Assembly (NCBI GenBank): GCA_947626055.1
Contig: CANQQP010000007.1
Span: 1 to 36,850 of the forward strand
DNA from: an uncultured Bacilli bacterium
GTDB taxonomy: Bacteria > Bacillota_I > Bacilli_A > RF39 > UBA660
DNA: 36,850 nucleotides
Direction: 5' to 3'
Shown: in pieces, positions 7,657-16,007 of the stretch
Layout of the letters: every line of letters begins with the position of its first letter
Position numbering within the stretch: position 1 is the first letter of the stretch
The notes under the pieces: model-generated
Databases searched by the model: none
What the model saw: the letters and a program-made list of their open reading frames with translations, nothing else
Told to the model about the DNA's origin: nothing
Made by a program: the position numbers and the translations under genes

Positions 7657-8940
7657 CTACTTAAATTCTTTTAATAAGTCTTCTAATTCGGCCTTTTCTT
7701 CATTACTTATTTCTTCTTTTGTTATATTTTCGTTAAACCATACAGGTTCTTTTTCACTAATCTTAGAAGAAGTTACTTTCGAAGCCTTTTTGGAATATTT
7801 TTTATGTTCTTTTTCTGCCACACTCATAGCCTCAGCTGCGGTTTGAATATTTAATCTTTTCCACTGGCCAGCGATTGTTTCAATAAAAGCTTGATTTAAT
7901 TTATTATTATTCCTGCGCAGTACATAATCAATTAAAACATTGACAACGGCGGGTTTTAATTCTAAATCAATAACTAAATATTCTAATAATTTTAAATCAC
8001 GGCTGGTGGGTCTTACACCTTTATATTTACTTTTTAAAAAATCATAAGGGCTTGTAGTTTCAAAAACATGAATTATTCTTCCTCTATTAGAAGTATCGCC
8101 ATTAGGACTGCGTAAATACTCTGGCTGTTTGCGATATATTAAAGTTGGCAAATTACCATTATTATTAAATTGATAAAATTTACGAGTGCTCTTTCTTAAT
8201 TCTTCTTTATCAATAAATCCTTTTTCATTGACCGCTGTTCTTAATATTTCAGCCATTTTAAGAGAATCTAAATTATATACAAAGGCAAGCTGATTTATTA
8301 AATCCTTAGTTTTTTTATTAAATGTCTTATTATTTAGGATTCCCTTAGGAAAAGAAGATGCAATTAGATTAAAATCAATTTGTTCTTCTAAGCGTATTGA
8401 AGATGAAGATATAGATTGAACGTCAAAATGTTCTATGGAAGCATTTACTGATTTAAAAGTCATATTTAACATTTTAGATATATCAGTATAACCTGAAAGA
8501 TCAATTTGAACTCGTTCATATTCTTGTTTGATTAAATCATATTCTTTTTTTCCTAAATTATTATATAAAATAATATTTAAAACCGGATGATTAAAAAATT
8601 CGCTTGCTGCTAAAGGGGAATATAATTCATAAACGTAATTATTTATTTCTCCTTCTTTATAAAATGTTTTTAGAAGACCAACACTTTCCAGTGCTTCTCT
8701 AGCTAGACGGATTGAATCCAAATCCATTTTTAATATCGCCATTAAATGGTGATGAGTGTAATCAATACTCATTATCTCCAATTTATCTAAATCTCGCCAT
8801 AATGTTAAATACAAGCTAATAGCTAAAGAACCAATTATAGGTTCATATAAAGTAATTAAATTTTTACGATCTGTATCTGACAAAATTGTTTTATTTATTA
8901 CTGAGTATGTATCAGCTGGTAATAAAGATATAGTTTTCAT
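7657..8940 (-). CDS. dnaB: Replication initiation and membrane attachment protein DnaB (Bacilli type)
   Basis: Helicase co-loader specific to Bacilli, not the replicative helicase of the same name in E. coli. The N-terminal domain (residues about 1-130) starts LLPADTYSV and has the conserved 'LYEPIIGSLAISLY' winged-helix region. The C-terminal DnaB/DnaD domain (about 320-390) contains FIETIAGQW, the family's YxxxIxxxW-like motif. The last 40 residues are Lys/Glu-rich and probably flexible. The RBS is GGTGAGG. It forms an operon with dnaI. Confidence 0.93.
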   Translation of the reverse strand: MKTISLLPADTYSVINKTILSDTDRKNLITLYEPIIGSLAISLYLTLWRDLDKLEIMSIDYTHHHLMAILKMDLDSIRLAREALESVGLLKTFYKEGEINNYVYELYSPLAASEFFNHPVLNIILYNNLGKKEYDLIKQEYERVQIDLSGYTDISKMLNMTFKSVNASIEHFDVQSISSSSIRLEEQIDFNLIASSFPKGILNNKTFNKKTKDLINQLAFVYNLDSLKMAEILRTAVNEKGFIDKEELRKSTRKFYQFNNNGNLPTLIYRKQPEYLRSPNGDTSNRGRIIHVFETTSPYDFLKSKYKGVRPTSRDLKLLEYLVIDLELKPAVVNVLIDYVLRRNNNKLNQAFIETIAGQWKRLNIQTAAEAMSVAEKEHKKYSKKASKVTSSKISEKEPVWFNENITKEEISNEEKAELEDLLKEFK

Positions 8941-9010
8941 CGCCTCACCACATTTCTTAATTTATTATAAAATATTCTAAATATTAGTACAAGAATTATT
9001 AAGGTTTTTA

Positions 9011-9043
9011 TAAAAAAAGAAATAGCTTGTTGCACCATTTCTT
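9011..9043 (-). terminator. Intrinsic terminator after the TYGTG-repeat protein gene
   Basis: Minus strand: AAGAAATGG (9043-9035) pairs with CTATTTCTT (9025-9017) with one G-U pair and a 9-nt loop, followed by a run of T. Confidence 0.75.
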
Positions 9044-9052
9044 AATTTTTTA

Positions 9053-10177
9053 TTAAACTGTTGGAACTCCTGTACCGTATGTTATATATGAGTCCTCTTT
9101 TTCTGTAAGTCCTCCTGTACCATAAGAAACACTTTCATTTGTATTTTCTGACTTGCCAGTTCCAAATGTAACTTCTTTTACAGTTGGCTCATTCTTGGTA
9201 TTTCCACCAGTTCCATAAGTAATTTCAGGCTGAGTAATTTCGTTTTGAACATTACCACCTGTACCATATGTAACGTCTACTTTTTCTGTAGGTATAGATC
9301 CCGTTCCATATGTTATATCTGAATTTGTTTTCTCATCATTTTTTTTACCTTCTCCATATGTAATGTTAGGATTGTATGTTTCAATTAACTCAATATAAGC
9401 TTCCACTAAATTATTAAAAGTACTTCTTTTTTCCGTATTAGTTGGAGCATTTTTATAATTGTCAAGCTCTGTCATAAAAGCTGTATATTTATCAGCATTA
9501 TATGAACTAATTGGTTTTAGATCCCTTAAAACAAAATCGATAACATTTTTAGCCATTATATTAAATTCTTCGTCACTACAAATTCTTACTAACGTCTCAT
9601 AAGTTGTTCCATCATTTTTTTGAATTACAATTCCATATAAGCCACTGGCTGTAAAAGTAACTGTATTATCTTCATTAATAATATATTTTTCTGCTGCCTC
9701 GATTTCGGTAAGTGTAATCATACCTTCTGTATAAGCTGTATACGCTTTAACTTCTAAAACTTTACCATTAGTAATGTTAACTATCTCTCCTGTTTCATCG
9801 ATTAATTCGACATTATTAAAAGATACATTATCATTGACTAAATAAACAGGTGATTTATAATTATATGATTGCTTAGAACTTTCTGTTTCTTGAGCTTCTG
9901 CTGCAACATCTACTATATTTATTTCTTCTTCCTTGATATTATCATTAACTACAACTGTATTAGATGGTGTAAATGTATATTCAGAATTTTCTAAATCGCT
10001 AGTATCTTTTTTCTTAACTTCCACTGTTTTATCTTTTGTAACTTTATTTTTTTCTTCTTCTTTCTTATCTTTAGTAAAATACCAAGTTACTAATACCCCT
10101 ATAGCTATTAAAACAATAATAGCTAAAACAATAAATATTGTTCTTTCTTCTTTTGCAAGTTCATTCTTATTTTTCAT
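9053..10177 (-). CDS. Membrane-anchored extracellular protein with seven C-terminal TYGTG-type repeats
   Basis: I do not recognise a named family. The 374-residue protein has a short Lys/Glu-rich cytosolic start, one transmembrane segment (IFIVLAIIVLIAIGVLVTWYF), a charged linker and a large extracellular part. A beta-rich Ig-like region is followed by a helical stretch (about residues 220-265). The last ~100 residues contain seven copies of [TS][YF]G[TE]G spaced 12-18 residues, linked by polar Asn/Thr/Glu-rich segments; the last copy is nine residues from the end. An ATG at 10210 is in frame, but GGGAGG lies between it and the ATG at 10177, so the latter is the start. There is no LPxTG motif. 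The leader upstream has a possible attenuator. A role in surface display or wall binding is a guess. Confidence 0.7.
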   Translation of the reverse strand: MKNKNELAKEERTIFIVLAIIVLIAIGVLVTWYFTKDKKEEEKNKVTKDKTVEVKKKDTSDLENSEYTFTPSNTVVVNDNIKEEEINIVDVAAEAQETESSKQSYNYKSPVYLVNDNVSFNNVELIDETGEIVNITNGKVLEVKAYTAYTEGMITLTEIEAAEKYIINEDNTVTFTASGLYGIVIQKNDGTTYETLVRICSDEEFNIMAKNVIDFVLRDLKPISSYNADKYTAFMTELDNYKNAPTNTEKRSTFNNLVEAYIELIETYNPNITYGEGKKNDEKTNSDITYGTGSIPTEKVDVTYGTGGNVQNEITQPEITYGTGGNTKNEPTVKEVTFGTGKSENTNESVSYGTGGLTEKEDSYITYGTGVPTV

Positions 10178-10291
10178 ATTCCCTCCCATTTTAATTATTA
10201 GATTTTCCACGAAAAAATCCTATATTTTCATAGGATTATTTTCTTGAACAAATCCCCTGAAATTTAATGCCTCTACTTGCTATGGCATCCT
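10178..10291 (-). promoter_or_regulatory. 5' leader with terminator hairpin and possible antiterminator (candidate riboswitch/attenuator)
   Basis: About 114 nt of leader. An early hairpin pairs ATGCC (10288-10284) with GGCAT (10271-10267). Near the end, AATCCTAT (10237-10230) pairs with ATAGGATT (10223-10216) and is followed by T residues, a terminator placed ahead of the RBS. TAGGAT at the leader's 5' end (10292-10287) is complementary to ATCCTA inside the terminator, so a mutually exclusive fold is possible. I could not match it to a known riboswitch class. Confidence 0.5.
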
Positions 10292-10297
10292 AATTAA

Positions 10298-10326
10298 ATT
10301 ATATAGTATCCTTCATCATAATTCAA
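10298..10326 (-). promoter_or_regulatory. Promoter of the TYGTG-repeat protein gene
   Basis: Minus strand: TTGAAT (10321-10326), 17-bp spacer, TATAAT (10298-10303). Confidence 0.75.
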
Positions 10327-10376
10327 CAAATTTCGTTCTTTTTATGAAAAAAAGTTGGCTATTTTATAAGCAAACT

Positions 10377-11105
10377 TTAACATTTGTCAGTACAAGTACT
10401 ATCAGTTACTTTAGTAATATTATCAACATAAATATTATATAGTTCTTCTTTTTGGGTAGCATTTAATTTAACATAAGGATCTTTTTGAGAATCAACTGTC
10501 GCACTATGATGAGCTACTATTTGACCATCCTTAACAAAAACTACTAATGGTACATAAATTCTTTTTTCCCCAGTAGAAACTGTATTACCCTCTTTATCAG
10601 TTAAGGTATATTCTTCTAAAATACTATCTAAAGCGTCTAACAATTCTTGATAGCCTTTTTTAGCCTTTTGCGTTTCGATAATATTACCGTCATCATTAAC
10701 TTCCTTAATATTCTTAATTTGATTAGCATTATAATAATAAATTCGGGCTAATCCGGTATTTAAAGCAGCATCCAGTAATACAGGTACAGCATTTCGACAC
10801 CATGGACACTCCGGATATCCAAAATAAATAACACCTGTCTTTTTATCTAATAAATCTAATACTTCCTCAACATTTAGATACGTCATAACATTATCTTTAG
10901 GAATACTAACTTTGGGGTATTCTTTTTGATTATTAGGATTTACTTGATTATTTAACTTTTCATATTCTTCTTTAAATTTTATCGCATCTGTTACTTCAGT
11001 TTCTTTCTTATTTTTGTCTTTAATATTTATCCAATTCATTCCTAAATAAATAGCTCCGGAAACCAAAATAATAATTAGGATAATTATAAAAATTCTTTTT
11101 TTCAT
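10377..11105 (-). CDS. Membrane-anchored thioredoxin-fold protein with CPWC motif
   Basis: Probable extracytoplasmic thiol-disulfide protein. One N-terminal transmembrane segment (residues about 5-24) is followed by a Lys/Glu-rich linker and a thioredoxin-like domain. The active-site motif is C100-P-W-C103 in FGYPECPWC, with a later cis-proline-like VPLVVFVKDGQIV. A long insertion lies between the CPWC helix and that strand, resembling the family annotated as bacteriocin-transport accessory or thioredoxin-like membrane proteins. Two extra cysteines are near the C-terminus. It follows ezrA after 15 bases and is probably co-transcribed. The window's secretion locus encodes pilins with four extracellular cysteines, so a disulfide-forming role is conceivable but not shown by linkage. 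Confidence 0.75.
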   Translation of the reverse strand: MKKRIFIIILIIILVSGAIYLGMNWINIKDKNKKETEVTDAIKFKEEYEKLNNQVNPNNQKEYPKVSIPKDNVMTYLNVEEVLDLLDKKTGVIYFGYPECPWCRNAVPVLLDAALNTGLARIYYYNANQIKNIKEVNDDGNIIETQKAKKGYQELLDALDSILEEYTLTDKEGNTVSTGEKRIYVPLVVFVKDGQIVAHHSATVDSQKDPYVKLNATQKEELYNIYVDNITKVTDSTCTDKC

Positions 11106-11120
11106 TTATTTACCTACTTT

Positions 11121-12839
11121 CTAATTTTGATAGGCATCTAATAATCTTTTATGAATGCCTGGTTCAATAATATTTATCGTATTAATAGCATTTTCCAAGG
11201 CAGCTTTAAAATTACCACGATTAAATAGACCTTCTGCTTTAGCTAAACCTAAGTCAATTTCTTTATTAATTGGGCGATATCTATTACCATAGACTATGGC
11301 CATCTCCGCCATCCAAGCCGTCTTGACTAGTTCACTAGTTGTATTTAATAGTTTTAATACTAGGTCTCTGGCGGTATCTACTCGCGTATTTAATACTTTA
11401 ATTGAGATTGGTTTTTTATCTAATTCTTTTACCATCTCTTGCATAGCTTCGGTAGCTTCCGCTAATTCAATATAATATTTTTTAGGAATAACTGGTAATT
11501 TAAAACTTTTAATCTTGTATTTAGCTCTTTTTAAAATATCTTTAATTTCATCTAATTGTTCGCGAGCTCTTAATTCATCTTCTTTTAAACTTCCTAAAGT
11601 GCGCAATGCTATTTCTAATCTTTCCTCCGCTTTAGTTAGACGCACATTTAAAAGCTCCATATCTTTCCCTAAACGGGAGTAAGCAAAGGCTTTAGAGCGA
11701 TGAGAAGCAATAACTTGATCGTAACCTTTTTTGATATTGGTAAATTCATTTTTTATATCTCCAACAACTTTAACATCTTCATCGGTAAGATCATAACTAT
11801 ATTTAATTGCTCCTAATTTTTTCAGAAGATCATTATTAATCTTCGTTAATTTTGTCACTTTAACTAAGATAGTACGAGAATAATCTTCAAATATTTTTTT
11901 GGCTATCCGCTCTTTATCAAAATCATTATACAAACTATCGTAATAATCGACTAAAGTTTTTAACTCAAAAATCGAATCTTCAATATTTAAAACGTTCAAA
12001 CGAGCAAAGATATCCGATATTTTCTTTTCGGTTTCGGTAATATTATATTCAATATTTAGATAATCTAAGTTGAAGCCCTCTTTGCGCATTTTATCAGAAA
12101 TAGTTTTAATATCAGAAATTTTTTTCGGAATAATGGTTTTACCGATCATGATAATTGAGGGAGCTTCTTCAATAACTAATTTTAGATTACCAATTGTATC
12201 ATCGATGGCTTTAACTATTTTCCCAACTTCCGAAAAAGACCCTTCATCCATAGCAATTTCAAAAGCACTAAATAATTTATCAACATTTTCAAATTGTAGT
12301 TCGATTGGACTAGAAATTAAACTATAATCTTCTTTTTCTTTATTATATTTATTAAATATCTCGCGATACATAGCTTTAAGTTTCGTTATTGTTTCACGAT
12401 TTTTTTCTTCACTTAAAGTTATTTCTCTTATTTCTTCTAATAAAAAATTAGCTCTCGTTTTAACATAATATATTTGTAATTCGATTTGGGCCAGTTTTTG
12501 TTTTAAGTCTTTATAATTTTTACCTTGAAACAATTCCTCTACTTCTAAAAGTTCATCGGAAATTTTGGGCACTTCTTCATCTTTAATCTTTTTAAATCTT
12601 TTTTGCCACTGACCAAAGGTCTCTTCCATTTTTTCATTATTTAGTAAAGACTCTACTTTATTAAGCTCAGTTAAGATAGAAGCAGAGATAATTAAATTTT
12701 TATCTCTTTCCAAAGTATTTATTTCTTTTTTATAAGAATTTTTCTCTTTTTTATTAATTAAGTTTAAAACAACTATAACAATGGCTACAGCAAGTATATA
12801 GTAACTAACAGCTAAGATAGTAAATGTTGTACTACTCAC
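11121..12839 (-). CDS. ezrA: Septation ring formation regulator EzrA
   Basis: Negative regulator of FtsZ ring assembly in Bacilli. A single N-terminal transmembrane helix (about residues 7-27, ILAVSYYILAVAIVIVVL) is followed by about 540 residues of helical, charged, coiled-coil sequence arranged as spectrin-like repeats. The length of 572 is close to the ~560 typical of EzrA, and the C-terminal region carrying WMAEMAIVYGNRYRP matches the family's conserved end. The start is GTG behind GGAAGTGG. It lies divergent from rpsD; in B. subtilis ezrA and rpsD are likewise near neighbours. Confidence 0.93.
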   Translation of the reverse strand: MSSTTFTILAVSYYILAVAIVIVVLNLINKKEKNSYKKEINTLERDKNLIISASILTELNKVESLLNNEKMEETFGQWQKRFKKIKDEEVPKISDELLEVEELFQGKNYKDLKQKLAQIELQIYYVKTRANFLLEEIREITLSEEKNRETITKLKAMYREIFNKYNKEKEDYSLISSPIELQFENVDKLFSAFEIAMDEGSFSEVGKIVKAIDDTIGNLKLVIEEAPSIIMIGKTIIPKKISDIKTISDKMRKEGFNLDYLNIEYNITETEKKISDIFARLNVLNIEDSIFELKTLVDYYDSLYNDFDKERIAKKIFEDYSRTILVKVTKLTKINNDLLKKLGAIKYSYDLTDEDVKVVGDIKNEFTNIKKGYDQVIASHRSKAFAYSRLGKDMELLNVRLTKAEERLEIALRTLGSLKEDELRAREQLDEIKDILKRAKYKIKSFKLPVIPKKYYIELAEATEAMQEMVKELDKKPISIKVLNTRVDTARDLVLKLLNTTSELVKTAWMAEMAIVYGNRYRPINKEIDLGLAKAEGLFNRGNFKAALENAINTINIIEPGIHKRLLDAYQN

Positions 12840-12945
12840 ATGACCACTTCCTTACTATAAACATTTTAACACATTATTCGACATTTTGTATATGCTTTTT
12901 TAAAGAACATTTGGAAGTTTCTGTCATTTAAAACATATAATTAAT

Positions 12946-12974
12946 TTGACAAGACTATTAAAGTAAAGTATAAT
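12946..12974 (+). promoter_or_regulatory. Strong promoter of rpsD
   Basis: Consensus TTGACA (12946-12951), 17-bp spacer, consensus TATAAT (12969-12974). Confidence 0.9.
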
Positions 12975-12980
12975 CAATGT

Positions 12981-13133
12981 TGCGATGTAATGGCAGTGTT
13001 ATTTAAAAAGATGATGTGTTTGTTGCCATAATGGTAAGTGAGTATCCGAAACTGCCTTTGGAGAAAATAAAAAACAAACTCCCCTTCTTTTTTAGGTAAC
13101 AATTTCTTTTACCCGTAATATAAAGAAAGGAGA
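12981..13133 (+). promoter_or_regulatory. Structured leader of rpsD, candidate S4 autoregulatory site
   Basis: About 150 nt of untranslated leader. TGGCA (12991-12995) can pair with TGCCA (13024-13028), or GGCAGT (12992-12997) with ACTGCC (13051-13056), giving alternative folds. A weak GGAG/CTCC hairpin is followed by TTCTTTTTT (13085-13093), and GGTAA/TTACC closes a hairpin just before the RBS. S4 represses its own synthesis through an rpsD leader in Bacilli; equivalence here is an inference from position. The rest of 12840-12945 shows no gene. Confidence 0.55.
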
Positions 13134-13140
13134 TAATAAT

Positions 13141-13743
13141 ATGGCAAGATATACTGGTCCTGTTTACAAAAAATCTCGTCGTCTTGGTTTTTCGACTTTA
13201 GAAAATGGCAAAGAACTTGCTCGTCGTCCTTATGCTCCTGGTATCCATGGAAATTCACGTCGTAAAAAGATTAGTGAATATGGAATCCAAATGCAAGAAA
13301 AACAAAAAGTACGTTTCATGTATGGTTTAAATGAAAAACAATTCCATAAATTATTTGAACGTGCGGCGAAAATGCAAGGTGTTGCTGGCGAAAACTTATT
13401 AAAGCTTTTAGAAAGTCGCCTAGATAATGTTGTTTATCGTTTAGGACTTGCTAAAACTAGACGTGGCGCTCGTCAAGTTGTTAATCATGGTCACATAACT
13501 GTTAATGGTAAAAAAGTTGATATTCCTTCTTACCAAGTTAAAGTTGGAGATGTAGTTGCTGTTAAAGAAACATCTTTAGACCATAAAGCAATTAAAGAAG
13601 CTGTGGAAACTACTTTAAATCGTCCAGCATATGTAGAATTTGATGCTAATAAACTTTCTGGTAAATTATTACGTTTACCTGATAGAAGTGAACTTAACCA
13701 AGAAATTAATGAATCACTTATCGTTGAATTCTATAATAGATAA
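13141..13743 (+). CDS. rpsD: 30S ribosomal protein S4
   Basis: Primary 16S rRNA-binding protein of the small subunit. It begins [17 protein letters not shown] and has the central S4 RNA-binding domain ([23 protein letters not shown], followed by [18 protein letters not shown]) and the usual 200-residue length. It is of the cysteine-free type without an N-terminal zinc knuckle. RBS AAAGGAG lies 8 bases ahead of the ATG. Monocistronic, with strong promoter, leader and terminator. Codon use is biased toward an optimal set, as expected for a ribosomal protein. Confidence 0.99.
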   Translation: MARYTGPVYKKSRRLGFSTLENGKELARRPYAPGIHGNSRRKKISEYGIQMQEKQKVRFMYGLNEKQFHKLFERAAKMQGVAGENLLKLLESRLDNVVYRLGLAKTRRGARQVVNHGHITVNGKKVDIPSYQVKVGDVVAVKETSLDHKAIKEAVETTLNRPAYVEFDANKLSGKLLRLPDRSELNQEINESLIVEFYNR

Positions 13744-13773
13744 AAAATTGAACGTTGTAGTTCAATTTTTTTT
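13742..13773. terminator. Bidirectional terminator between rpsD and the nucleotidyltransferase gene
   Basis: AAAAATTGAAC (13743-13753) pairs with GTTCAATTTTT (13760-13770) across a 6-nt loop, followed by more T. The minus-strand stop codon of the converging gene lies within the hairpin. Confidence 0.88.
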
Positions 13774-14673
13774 AGGCCATAAATTTAAAGGATAAACTTT
13801 TTGTTCAATTAATTTTTGAATACTCGCTACAACCTGGGCTTTATCTTCTTTATAGGTAACGCCAAACCAAATAGCTGAAGTTAGTACTGTATATAATTCA
13901 ATTTCGCCTTTTTGTATTAATTTAAATAAATCTTCTAATATTAAAGCTTCGCAATTATCTAAATTATCAGCATTCTCTTTCATAAATTCCGTAAATAAAT
14001 TTTCTAATAAGGGAAAAATATCCGGTAATAAAGCCAGCATATTCATTGAAGTCGGCGTATCATCTGCTACTATAAAACTTTGTTCTTCATTTAAAGGAGT
14101 CGCCACAATTTGGCCATCTACTTTTTCGACATTACTTTCCGTAGCTTTAACTAATTTACCATTTTCTACCTGACAAATTCCTCTTTTAACTTTGCCATTT
14201 TCCGTTAAAGTATTAGCTACTTTATATAGGATGTTTCCATATTTTTGATAATTAGTACTTTTAAAGAAATTAACAGCATCCTGGTATGCTTCATAACCAT
14301 AAAAATCATCGGCATTAATTATAACAAACGGTTCATGAATAAATTCTTTGGCTGATAAAATCGCTTGGGTTGTACCTAAAGGTTTTACCCTATCTTTAGG
14401 AATATTGTAAAGTTTTTTCATTTGATCAATATCTTGCAAAGCATATTCTACTTGGATTTGATCTTCAATTCGTTTCCCAATTGTTTCTTTAAATACTTCT
14501 AAATTTTCTGGTTTTATAATAAAAACAATTTTATTAAATCCCGCTTTTATTACATCATAAATAGAATAATCTATTAAAAATTCCCCGTTTGGTCCTATAG
14601 GTTCAATTTGTTTTAATCCACCAAAACGGCTGCCCATTCCCGCTGCTAATATTACAAGCGTCATATCTTGCAT
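13762..14673 (-). CDS. Sugar-phosphate nucleotidyltransferase (NDP-sugar pyrophosphorylase family)
   Basis: Probably transfers a nucleotide from an NTP to a sugar-1-phosphate. The N-terminus has the Rossmann-like nucleotide-binding signature LAAGMGSRFGGLKQ (about residues 9-22), followed by PIGPNGEFLIDYSIYD. The metal-binding aspartates lie in FVIINADDFYG near residue 120, and the C-terminal part closes with YTVLTSAIWFGVTYKED. At 303 residues it has no left-handed helix acyltransferase domain, unlike GlmU. The precise sugar is not evident. Close homologues are usually annotated as nucleotidyltransferase or UTP-glucose-1-phosphate uridylyltransferase-like. The start has GAGGTGAG ahead of ATG. 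Confidence 0.82.
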   Translation of the reverse strand: MQDMTLVILAAGMGSRFGGLKQIEPIGPNGEFLIDYSIYDVIKAGFNKIVFIIKPENLEVFKETIGKRIEDQIQVEYALQDIDQMKKLYNIPKDRVKPLGTTQAILSAKEFIHEPFVIINADDFYGYEAYQDAVNFFKSTNYQKYGNILYKVANTLTENGKVKRGICQVENGKLVKATESNVEKVDGQIVATPLNEEQSFIVADDTPTSMNMLALLPDIFPLLENLFTEFMKENADNLDNCEALILEDLFKLIQKGEIELYTVLTSAIWFGVTYKEDKAQVVASIQKLIEQKVYPLNLWPKKN

Positions 14674-14717
14674 GTTCTCACCTCTATTTTCATTATATAG
14701 GATTGCCCATAAAAAAA

Positions 14718-16007
14718 CTAGCTATTTTTTTCGGTTGGTTTAAAAATAACAACCGTCTTATGAATCATAGATAGTTTTTTCATAATTTTTTTGAAAGTTT
14801 CCATATTAAGGGTGTTTATGACTTTAAAAGTATCAGTAGTTAACATATTATCGGCGATGATATTATCCTGAAGTAAAGTGTTTACTTCTTCGATATCATC
14901 ATAAGTAAGGACAAAAGCGGAAATTAATATTTTTTTTTGCCGATTTAACTCTTCACTTGTAACATTCATATTATCTAGATGTTTATTAATTTCTTTTATG
15001 ACTTCATCGGGATAATTTGTTTCGGCACTGACTGTTAGAGTAAAATGATTTTCCCATATGTTAGCGGTAAAAGAAAAAGGCTTAGTAATTAAATTGTTAT
15101 TAAATAGGTTTTCATGGATTTCGCTAGTAAGACCAAAATTGTTTTTCAAAAGAAATGCTAAATATAATTTTAGCTCATCTTTACGATATTCTTTAAAATT
15201 AGTTAAAGGTACTTTAACTGTTACTTTTAATTTAGGAATTGACACATTCCTGTTTTCTTCATAGTATTTACTGACTACTTTATTAGGCTCTTTTTCACTT
15301 TTAATTTGCGGTTTTTCATAATTATTAAATTTTTTCTGTTTTTCATTTTCTTTAATAATAGCTACTGCTTCATTAGGATTAAAGTTACCAGTTATGATAA
15401 TAAACATATTGGCCGGATGGTAAAAATTATCATAAACTAAGCTTAAATTATCAACATTTATTTTTTTGATATCTTCAACTGTGCCACTTATTAAATATTT
15501 TCTTTTATTTTTATGCCATAATAATTCATTAGTTTTAAAAATTAAAATCGCATTGGGCTCATCTTGATACATTTTTATTTCTTCGGTAATTATCTCTCTT
15601 TCGGATTTGACATTTTCTTTCGTAAAATAAGGAGTCTGCACATAATCTAGTAAATAATTTAAGTTATCTTTAAATTTATTCGAGCCAAAAACTTCATAAA
15701 AAGTAAAATCATTAGTTGTACACGCATTAATAGAAGATCCTAAATCATTGAAATACTCATGGGCGGATTGACCATCAGGCATATAAAACATCATATGTTC
15801 TAAAAAATGGGCAATTCCATTGGGAACTTTTAGAAAATTTTTTGAACCTTTTGTTTTAAATTCGGTATGAATACTCCCATATTTAACATTTAAAGTCATA
15901 TAAAAATTTTTAACCTTATCATTTACCCACATAATAATGGGCATTCCCATTTCGGTTTCATCATAATATATTTCCTCATCTATACCTACAATATTTATTT
16001 TTTTCAC
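14718..16007 (-). CDS. ymfH: M16-family zinc peptidase, catalytic subunit (YmfH-like)
   Basis: Zinc metalloprotease of the pitrilysin/processing-peptidase family. The inverted zinc motif HxxEH is seen as H67-F-L-E70-H71 in AHFLEHMMF, and the third ligand region as REIITEEIKMYQDEP about 75 residues later. It has two M16 half-domains over 429 residues. It overlaps the upstream M16 gene by four bases (ATGA), so the two are translationally coupled; such pairs typically work as catalytic plus non-catalytic subunits. Bacilli carry the same ymfF-ymfH pair. The substrate is not known from sequence. Confidence 0.88.
   Translation of the reverse strand: MKKINIVGIDEEIYYDETEMGMPIIMWVNDKVKNFYMTLNVKYGSIHTEFKTKGSKNFLKVPNGIAHFLEHMMFYMPDGQSAHEYFNDLGSSINACTTNDFTFYEVFGSNKFKDNLNYLLDYVQTPYFTKENVKSEREIITEEIKMYQDEPNAILIFKTNELLWHKNKRKYLISGTVEDIKKINVDNLSLVYDNFYHPANMFIIITGNFNPNEAVAIIKENEKQKKFNNYEKPQIKSEKEPNKVVSKYYEENRNVSIPKLKVTVKVPLTNFKEYRKDELKLYLAFLLKNNFGLTSEIHENLFNNNLITKPFSFTANIWENHFTLTVSAETNYPDEVIKEINKHLDNMNVTSEELNRQKKILISAFVLTYDDIEEVNTLLQDNIIADNMLTTDTFKVINTLNMETFKKIMKKLSMIHKTVVIFKPTEKNS

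Noticed and set aside
9053-9375. CRISPR-like array in the regularly repeated sequence
   Set aside because: The repeats are short coding units in frame with a gene and have unequal, non-unique spacing.
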